Shown here piece after piece: positions 58,701 through 64,000 of a stretch of DNA of 64,000 bases. A model generated the notes under the pieces. That model did no database searches, had not been told where the DNA came from, and saw nothing but the letters and a program-made list of their open reading frames with translations. The stretch is taken from positions 4,414,154-4,478,153 of the forward strand of contig JAPWDM010000023.1 of NCBI GenBank assembly GCA_035578155.1. Reading direction: 5' to 3'. The position numbers and the translations under genes are program-made. Every line of letters begins with the position of its first letter. Position 1 is the stretch's first letter. This stretch comes from Brachynemurus nebulosus. Its lineage: Eukaryota; Arthropoda; Insecta; Neuroptera; Myrmeleontidae.

Positions 58701-61700
58701 TGAGACCCCCAAAAGGCACACCCTTGATACTAACTCCATCCGAATATAAAATTTCAGTCCTCTAGGTTTATTTGGGTGACCTGTACGCGTGGTATAAACT
58801 TTGAAACGTCGAAAAAGCATGAAATTGTAGCTTCAAAATGGTGGGGGTGGGGTAAAATATTAAAACGTCCAAAAAGCATACCCTAGGTACTGACTCTATC
58901 AACATACTAAATTTCAACCCTCTACGTTAATTCTGGGGGACTGTCGGATTCTGACGTGTTAGATTCAGCCAAAACACTTTCTTCCCCTTCTACTCTCTCC
59001 AAATCATCTTAGGCCCCTAGAGGCTTTGCCCCTTGCACCACACCGGGGGCTTCGCCTTCTGTACCTTAGGGTGGGTGCTCCATCCTTATCAAACAAATGA
59101 TAACATCATTTGTTCTCAAGATACGCGAGACAAAAAATATTTCACAAAAAGTTTCTTATTTCGTTGTTATTTTTTTAATTTTATAATAAAATACTGGCGT
59201 TTTTAAAATCAAAAAAGGTTCTTAGGCCATTATAATATAATAATGTTATGGTAAAAAATCCATATAATCTATGTTATGGTTAATTCCGTTTTTTTACCAC
59301 AAAAAACAAACCGCTAATCTGAATTTGCTGAAAACTTTATCCGGTCTTCATTTTTTGATTAAGCATCTAATGAAATTAGTCCGGAGTTGATATCATCATT
59401 TGTTCTCGAGATATGCGAGACGAAAAAATATTCACGAACGAAAGAACGTACAAACGAACTAACGAACGAACGAACTAACGGGCGCACACACAGGCGTCAC
59501 GCTAAAAACGATGGATTCGGATTCTAGTGACCTTGAAACGTGGAGATGTCAAAATTAGCGATTCGTAAAATCGGACCCATTACAATAACTTCCAATGGGA
59601 AGTTAAAAAAAATAATGTTAAGGATTTAGAAAAATGATGAGGCTCTTTGTGATACCCACAAAAACTGTAAAGAAGCTTTTCCTTCACCACAAAAAATTTA
59701 TAGTTTACTTACTTCTTTTTATTCAAAAGTGATGGAGATGAAAAGATGATTATCTTAACTTGTCTTTATGAATAGCCATCATAGGTTTTATGGGTGGTTT
59801 GTTTTTTAGTAGAATAACTTTTTATAGGTATATGTGTGACTAGGGTTGCCACCATTTCTTAATAAAATAAAGTATTTTTAAAATTTTGTGCCAAAAAACA
59901 AAATACAATTAACTAAAGAAAGTACGCGTTCCCACTTTTTGGGATTTTGTAGTGCAAGAAAATCCTCATAAATTCGTCATATCTGTCGTCGCATTTATTA
60001 GCTTACTCCCACTTGACCACTTTTAAATAGTCAGAATCAGTTCTTACGCAATTTAATAAACAGTGTCGTTTTGATTTCTTTAAACTCATTTAAATGTGGA
60101 AGGATTTCCCATGTGGAAGGATAATTGCTGAAGAGTGATAAGACAGTATCGACTACAGCGGAATTATCCAACAATTCATTGGCGTACGATATGAGTTGAA
60201 CGATGTGGAAATCGATCAATGCAAGTACTTTGGACCGACAACAACATTAATAAATTATTTGGCATTAAACGAAAATGAAAGCAAACTACTCTACAACGCT
60301 GGCTGGTGTCCGGGTGAAACAATTAAAATAACGGAAAAAGGCTATTTCAATTTCTGTCTACCATTGGCGAGGATGTTTGGATTTCTTCACCATTACAAGA
60401 AAGTTATCATCAATGCGAAACATCAACTAATTCTGACTCGGGCTCGGACGGATGACGATGCAATTATATCACCAACGGATGACGTTACTTTCCATATACA
60501 TAAAATTCAATGGATGGTTCCACACGTTACAGTTGCAGATGAACAGAAACTGAAGTTGTTGAAATATGTGGAAAATAGTCGAGATATTACAATTGCTTTT
60601 CGATCACCTCGTAGCAGTCGCTCGCGCAGTCTAGTTCCAGGTCCGCAATACTGATAGCCAGGATATGAAGTTCAAATGGTTATTTGTTAATTACTCCGTT
60701 TACTATGCCACAACCAGATCTTTTCACACCGCTTGTCTTCTCACGACTAACCGCTAGTTATTTCCGCATCGACATATAAAAGTAAACTGAAAACTGGAGA
60801 GCATATGCTGTACTATTTATATATGTTATAAATATGCCGGAAATTTACGCAACCTTCTTAGTATGAGAAATAGTGTTATTTGATCAACATCGACGATGTC
60901 TTCTTCATTCGTTAAGCAGCAGGAGACGCTACCAGTGAAAAATTTCGAGTTTTCGTCTGACGAGGGCCGCACTGATTTCAAGAAAAATGGTCGACTGCTA
61001 CCGAGGAGTATTAGAGTGATCATCTGTGCTCCAAGTGGATACGGTAAAACGTCACTTCTTCTATCACTTATCCAGGATCCTAATGGTGTGAATGCATATA
61101 CAGCCAGCGATTCCAACGGCAAGACAAAACATTTGGACGGTGAAAACATCGACTCAGCTGGAGAAACCGCGTTACATTATATTCGCTCTACAAATGGCTC
61201 CACGAAATAAAAAAGATAAAGGTTCCAGTATTTTCGATCACGGCGAACTTTCAGACGTTAAAGTTTATATAAATTCTGCGAAATGCCCGGCCATCATGCT
61301 GGAGCAACTTGCGCCATCGAAAATGTTATATCCATATTAGGGATTCCAATCCGGATCCACGGATCCGGCAATCCGGCGGATCCGGCGTCATTGGACGTCT
61401 ACCAGATCCGGTGCCAATTTACCAGATCCGGTCACCGGATCCGGTAAAAAATACATGACACCATTTTTTGAGAAAAATACTCACATTTTGTTGTAATTTA
61501 TAAACTCGTTATTGTGATAATTGTGCCATTCATTGAACAGATTCACTAAAAGTGACACAATGATAAAAATGAGACTGCTAAGCGTCCCTAAGTTACCTAA
61601 TTACTGTGATCTTAGTTGATTAACTTATTTAGATTTAAGTTACTTACATAATGTGATGTAAGTTATAATAGTATGTTATACACCATTAGACCAAGGGACT

Positions 61701-62983
61701 AAGTTGTGAGTTTTAATCTTGAGTGTGAAGTTTGTTGCCAAAGGGTCTGTAAAGGCCCGAGGGCAACAATTCACACGCGGGAAAATATACTATTTTTTGC
61801 AATTCCGGTTAATTTAAAATTATAAAAATTAAGAAAAAAATTACTTAAATGTTTGATGCCTCCGACTGCTTTACTTTTTTGTTAATTTTTCTTCTTCTCT
61901 ATTTCATTTTGTTTCCATCGTTTTGGTTTACTTATTGCCCAGTCGGTTTTTTTTCAATTTTTTTTAATTAACTTTTTTATTAAAAACTTAATTAACAAAA
62001 ACATTAGGGTTATAATTTAAATTTTTAACATCAAACAATGGGTGACTCATTGTTTAACTGAATGTAAGTAAAAGTTCTGTTGCAGTTTCAAGCTACGGAG
62101 CAGCGTCAATAACTATTGTAAAAAAAATTTTTAAAAAAACGCCTTGTGTTCGTTTGTGTCCGATGTTAATATGTGCTTTTTCAAAAATGTCGAAGAGCTC
62201 ATCAGACTTATAGAAGTAACGGATTTTTTGTTTCTTGCAGTAACGTTACGTTTCGTTCGTTACTAATGAAAAAACTGCGATCGGTATTATTTTGTCTTCA
62301 TCAACTCGTTAAATTTATCATAAAATACCTATATTCTTTTTGTTCAATCACACTTGGAAATAACAGTTTACAAAGAATACAAATTCGACGATAGGAGATG
62401 CAGTGCGCCAGTTGACAAATAACAACCTGTCCATCGTACCACGATTGCATCAACTAATCATGCAGAACGCATTGTGGCTTTTTTAAATGACCACGTCGCG
62501 TTGTGGTCAAATCTTATGAAAGCCATTACGCGAATTTCGCGTTGTGGTCTTTTTGAATTAGCCACAACGCGTTGTGGCTGTTTTTACAAGTGCCACAACA
62601 CGAATTTCGCGTTGTGGATGATTTTAAGTAGCCATAACGCGTTGTGGTCGTTTTTCCGTTCAATGAGCGATTTCAATCTTTGAGCGACACATAACCATTG
62701 GGGAATCGGTCCGGCAACACTCAGTCTATAGTTGTCTTTATCCATGTTAAGTGAATCTACTGTATGTATACATACTATTACTTATACTGTGGTAATACCG
62801 TTCCTAAATTTAACATTTTAATAATATTAATATTTTAATTAATGATTAACCCACAAATTTCTGTTATCTAATTGATTGTTTCTTTACTAACCAAAGCTCG
62901 CACAGTTGTTACCAATGGAAGAAAATTTTCTATTACTATTTCGATTTGACAATCCATTGGAATCAAGTGTAGAATTTATGAAG
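52528..62983 (+). CDS. Cbp53E: Calbindin-32 (EF-hand calcium-binding protein), first four coding exons, 3' partial
   Basis: Encodes a cytosolic EF-hand calcium buffer/sensor, expressed mainly in neurons and muscle in Drosophila (family knowledge). Four exons join in frame: 52528-52783, 53188-53273, 53335-53424, 62897-62983, with introns of 404, 61 and 9472 bp, all GT-AG. The 173 residues have an S/T/A-rich N-terminus (1-45), FMRQFRDPQSREL, EF-hand 1 loop at 83-94 (D-K-D-G-N-G-Y-I-E-G-T-E) and EF-hand 2 loop at 133-144 (D-D-N-Q-D-G-K-I-D-I-R-E), both with all calcium ligands. The last exon ends in FMK where EF-hand 3 should begin, so the rest (four more EF-hands in the family) lies beyond 64000. 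No frameshift or stop is seen: this is an intact host gene in a sea of dead elements. Confidence 0.93.
53188..53273 (+). CDS. Cbp53E: Calbindin-32 coding exon 2
   Basis: The acceptor 'ttgtatgattag' ends at 53187. The exon completes EF-hand 1 (NGYIEGTELDGFLREF) and ends at ...DISPE with donor GTATTT. It is too short to stand out as a reading frame. Confidence 0.93.
53335..53424 (+). CDS. Cbp53E: Calbindin-32 coding exon 3
   Basis: The acceptor 'cttcttccatacag' ends at 53334; the preceding intron is only 61 bp. It encodes 30 residues from TVSDAML to the end of the EF-hand 2 loop, DNQDGKIDIRE. Donor GTACAT. Phase 0 at both ends. Confidence 0.93.
53735..54681 (-). mobile_element. Repeat family Z, reverse copy E (first part), in calbindin intron 3
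   Basis: Starts 'gcagcggggccccatcacggg' and runs into '..actatgcgtctacttgt'. It continues at 58339 on the far side of the non-LTR insertion. It carries a G9 run near 54191. Confidence 0.8.
54682..54723. repeat. Target-site duplication, left copy (42 bp)
   Basis: Identical to 58297-58338. It begins TTATTATGG and ends AACAATACC. 42 bp is long for an APE-type element. Confidence 0.85.
54880..55055 (-). pseudogene. C-terminal Cys-His knuckle of the non-LTR protein
   Basis: The frame continues beyond the RNase H domain and reads CRKCGGEEESSYHILCNC (C-x2-C-x8-H-x2-C), the gag-like zinc knuckle that closes the polyproteins of I/R1-group elements, ending ...LLSFIKGLDF and a stop near 54880. Confidence 0.75.
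55056..55718 (-). pseudogene. RNase H domain of the non-LTR retrotransposon
   Basis: 220-codon frame. The N-terminal part (ALEVLLDLPPLELFI) is the tether region. The catalytic RNase H residues are visible in WYTDGSKMDSGTGAGVY (first Asp), FQAEVFAI (Glu) and CSDSQAALKAL (second Asp). TGHNTLRRHL fits the final His region. The domain removes RNA from RNA-DNA hybrids during retrotransposition. It is joined to the upstream part by a frameshift near 55700. Confidence 0.85.
55690..56930 (-). pseudogene. Reverse transcriptase of the non-LTR retrotransposon
   Basis: Motifs in order: FIPKPGR and DYRPISLTS; palm DIEGAF (first Asp); GCPQGGVLSPLLW; catalytic SYADD; then YLGVTLDCRLTW and the thumb IRPSIIFASVVWW. 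The main frame is 55939-56796. The continuation lies in another frame at 55690-56040 (shift near 56030), and the preceding SPGRDGI segment is separated by a stop near 56815. It copies element RNA at the nicked target when intact. Confidence 0.9.
56931..57403 (-). pseudogene. Linker region between endonuclease and reverse transcriptase
   Basis: Two overlapping frames (57176-57403 and 56931-57245) make up the basic linker, with RRLFNRARREIRKTS typical of this region. The frame changes near 57200. Confidence 0.75.
57452..58138 (-). pseudogene. APE-type endonuclease of the non-LTR retrotransposon
   Basis: 228-codon frame from ATG at 58138. The expected residues are present: Asn in QINLQHC, Glu in LIQEPWV, Tyr in SAYFPYD, Asp-x-Asn in VGCDANSHHRVWGS, the DITLGS motif and the terminal SDHRHI. 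It nicks the target DNA to prime reverse transcription. The frame itself is intact but is cut off from the downstream domains. Confidence 0.88.
58270..58338. repeat. Hairpin formed by target duplication and inverted copy at 5' junction
   Basis: 'gtattgttatacctgg' with 'ttaaaatgattta' (58273-58301) is the exact complement of 'taaatcattttaacc' with 'aggtataacaatac' (58309-58337), loop about 7 bp. The right part is the target duplication (58297-58338); the left part is an extra inverted copy. Confidence 0.85.
58339..59030 (-). mobile_element. Repeat family Z, reverse copy E (second part)
   Basis: Continues 'gcgaattccgatgtaaaaatg' and the tandem body units, directly resuming the sequence broken at 54723. 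Confidence 0.8.
59100..59620. repeat. Dispersed repeat with 'cgaacgaa' run
   Basis: 'acatcatttgttctc.agat..gcgagac' occurs at 59102 and 59391. A (CGAA)n-like run with 'actaacg' lies at 59440-59480, followed by 'cttgaaacgtggagatgtc'. It is probably the decayed end of a transposon. Confidence 0.5.
59838..60100 (+). repeat. Dispersed repeat T, third copy
   Basis: 'gactagggttgccacc' to 'acagtgtcgttttgattt' matches 33073-33320 and reversed 28790-29035. Confidence 0.8.
60131..60654 (+). pseudogene. Capsid-like protein fragment of a Polinton/adintovirus-like element
   Basis: The frame opens right after stops near 60130 and has no good start Met, so it begins mid-protein. It contains KYFGPTTTLINY, HHYKKVIINAKHQLILTRAR and IHKIQWMVPHVTVADEQKLK. 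I recognise it as a protein family found beside protein-primed DNA polymerases in large virus-like elements of arthropods. Its role as a double-jelly-roll capsid protein is inference. True homology stops near 60612, after 'ITIAFRS'; the following residues (SRSRSLVPGPQY) look like read-through of foreign sequence. It is a dead genomic copy in the calbindin intron. Confidence 0.5.
60771..60785 (+). promoter_or_regulatory. TATA-like box upstream of the ATPase fragment
   Basis: 'catataaaagt' at 60773-60783 lies about 115 bp before the ATG at 60896, in a short non-coding gap after 60654. This is suggestive only. Confidence 0.35.
60896..61090 (+). pseudogene. N-terminal part of a packaging-ATPase-like protein
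   Basis: From ATG at 60896, about 65 residues: a 40-residue polar start, then a hydrophobic strand RVIICAPSGYGKTSLLLSLI with a Walker A motif (A-P-S-G-Y-G-K-T), which binds ATP phosphate. In Polinton-like elements an FtsK/HerA-type ATPase packages DNA, so that role is inferred from the motif and the neighbour. After about 61090 the frame is foreign: the sequence changes to capsid-like coding in another frame. No Walker B is present. Confidence 0.5.
61092..61340 (+). pseudogene. C-terminal part of the capsid-like protein
   Basis: In the +1-shifted frame, IWTVKTSTQLEKPRYIIFAL and SSIFDHGELSDVKVYINSAK are recognised as belonging to the same protein family as 60131-60612. The piece follows it in protein order but is separated by about 480 bp of ATPase-start sequence. 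It is cut off near 61300-61340 by unrelated sequence. Confidence 0.5.
61343..61446. repeat. Cluster of 'gatccgg' motifs
   Basis: About nine copies of 'atccgg' or its complement lie in 104 bp, including the perfect palindrome ACCGGATCCGGT (61434-61445). The start 'tagggattccaatccgg' resembles the terminus style of the hAT-type element at 923. It may be one end of such an element; no partner end was found. Confidence 0.6.
61680..61960. repeat. Fragments of dispersed repeats
   Basis: 61690-61800 matches 29155-29260. 61857-61950 matches 130-235. Both are non-coding. Confidence 0.6.
62137..62370 (-). pseudogene. Integrase-like fragment with HHCC-type start
   Basis: On the minus strand the fragment overlaps the 5428-5720 remnant ('accgatcgcagttttttcattagtaacgaacg' is identical) and extends into SDELFDIFEKAHINIGHK, where H-x3-H begins an integrase zinc-binding (H2C2) domain. 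This supports the integrase-type transposase call for both copies. There are stops and deletions, and no catalytic core. Confidence 0.6.
62470..62655. repeat. Third palindrome array
   Basis: The same alternating palindromes and about 35-bp spacing as at 5110-5290 and 7478-7680, with several centre mutations (e.g. 'ccataacgcgttgtgg'). Confidence 0.85.
62897..62983 (+). CDS. Cbp53E: Calbindin-32 coding exon 4
   Basis: The acceptor 'tactaaccaaag' ends at 62896. A second AG at 62904-62905 is inside the exon. The 29 residues LAQLLPMEENFLLLFRFDNP... and the ESSVEFMK end continue directly from exon 3. Donor GTACGT. The following intron runs to the window edge with no further exon visible. Confidence 0.92.
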
Positions 62984-63035
62984 GTACGTTTAATTTAGAA
63001 AATACCATGCTTAAATTTCTTAGTGTTCCATACCA

Positions 63036-63505
63036 TAAAGGGCATAGTATGGTAAGATAGGGAAAACGGCCCTTGATGCAAAATTGATTGTTTTTATAGG
63101 AAATAATACTTCTTAGCCCCAGATACATTATTGCCAAATTTCAACCCTCCTAGGCTAATAGTTTATGAATACAGAAAAAGACAAAAATTTTCAAAAAAAA
63201 TTTCTTAGACGAAATTACGGAGACGATTTATTTGAGTTTAATATATATTGTGTACCCACCTTAGGCAAAGTAATAAAAAAAGAATTAACCTTATATCCCT
63301 TTATTGTATTAATCTTTTTAAATTTTTAAAGGGCATAACCGGGTAAGATAGGGAAAACGGCCCTTGATGCAAAATTGATTGTTTTTATAGAAAATAACAC
63401 TTCTTAGCCCCAGATACATTCCTGCCAAATTTCAACCCTCCGAGGCTAATAGTTTATGAATACACAAACAGACAAAAATTTTCAAAAAAAAAAAATGTTT
63501 ACTAC
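63036..63505. repeat. Direct repeat, two units of about 165 bp
   Basis: 63036-63200 and 63329-63500 share 'ggtaagatagggaaaacggcccttgatgcaaaattgattg' and 'tttcaaccctcc.aggctaatagtttatgaatac', about 293 bp apart. It is a widely dispersed type of insect repeat; class unknown. Confidence 0.8.
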
Positions 63506-64000
63506 GATAAACTAATTTAAATTTACAAAAGTCCAACATTATCTGCCGTTTGTCATTTTTTTATTAATAAAACAAAATAGATATTGATTTCTCTTTTTTT
63601 AAGTGTTTTTTTCCTTTGTAAGACGACAAGTGAAACTCTCGTAGCTCATACATCACGTCTTACGACGTCAACGATTTCATACAATACATATTAGCTGTCA
63701 AAATAGTATACCAGTTAGTCATTTCGTCATAATTCCCCATGACCCGTCATCGTGTTAACAAAAGAAGACAAACAGCAGATAAAGCTAGACGTTTGTCTAA
63801 ACTTGTTTGTCGTAGTTATGAAAGTATGTAATTTTATTACAGAAAAAATCCACTTTTTGCACCCCCTCAAGAAGTTCAACAAAACCATCAAGTGAGAGGG
63901 GCGAGCTACATATTGCGCACACATGTATACTACTTTCTTCAAGTTAGTTATATGTACCTACATGTAATTTACCTACATATTTTTATAACTACAACAGGGC
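63506..64000. other. Calbindin intron 4 sequence, nothing recognised
   Basis: No exon, RNA gene or repeat is supported here. Confidence 0.5.

Larger units (their letters stand above)
62137..62695 (-). mobile_element. Ginger-like element, third copy, one end only
   Basis: The right part (62400-62695) is a full palindrome-array terminal repeat like 7430-7705. The left part is coding remnant on the minus strand. No second array is seen to the left, so this is a truncated or deleted copy. It lies 200 bp upstream of calbindin exon 4. Confidence 0.75.

Noticed and set aside
60826..61149. 107-codon minus-strand frame
   Set aside because: Antisense to the ATPase-like and capsid-like remnants, with no recognisable protein features.
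63727..63942. 71-codon minus-strand frame near the right edge
   Set aside because: No domain, no conserved partner, and it lies within calbindin intron sequence.

Overview
This window comes from an AT-rich animal genome, almost certainly an insect. The only host gene I recognise is an insect-type calbindin-32 (Drosophila Cbp53E), split by GT-AG introns. Almost everything else is decayed transposable elements, short inverted-repeat elements (MITEs), foldback palindromes and long (AT)n microsatellites. I cannot name the order or species from sequence alone.

Layout. 1-5000: degenerate tandem repeats, a hAT-type element with a perfect 8-bp target duplication (923-1776), a Harbinger-type element flanked by TTA (2538-3006) and a large hairpin (4696-5000). 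5060-7705: a DNA transposon with long terminal repeats made of palindromes spaced about 35 bp apart. It carries a decayed integrase-like coding start (Ginger type), and nested inside it is a TTAA-flanked element holding a tRNA-Thr-like sequence. 8411-12568: a Helitron-like element (5' TC, 3' CTAG, between A and T) containing a palindromic transposon with 33-bp repeat ends, a further MITE and a 96-bp retroposed RNA copy. 12590-20925: an (AT)n-bearing repeat family, two loci with a Cys-rich CXC-like domain, a large repeat family ending in GGGGCCCC (called Z here), and an RTE-type retrotransposon split by a later insertion.

20926-52400: many repeat families in two or more copies, several of which give filled and empty site pairs. 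Also here are a pogo/Tigger element inserted inside a microsatellite (42293-43151), a 1.9-kb foldback element (39834-41710), a 507-bp palindrome (47051-47557) and a piggyBac-like MITE (47856-48779).

52484-62983: the first four coding exons of calbindin-32 on the + strand, giving 173 residues with EF-hands 1 and 2 complete. The gene runs off the right edge. Its third intron is about 9.5 kb. It contains a frameshifted APE-type non-LTR retrotransposon with RNase H (54724-58296, minus strand, 42-bp target duplication), which lies inside a copy of repeat Z. It also contains a chimeric remnant of a large virus-like (Polinton/adintovirus-like) element and a third copy of the palindrome-array transposon. 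63036-63505 holds a repeated 165-bp unit.

The features do not form a pathway. The window reads as a layered history of insertions around one conserved calcium-binding protein gene. The most unusual signals are the palindrome-array terminal repeats, the aberrant junction of the non-LTR element, the chimeric capsid/ATPase remnant and the fixed-position (AT)n elements.
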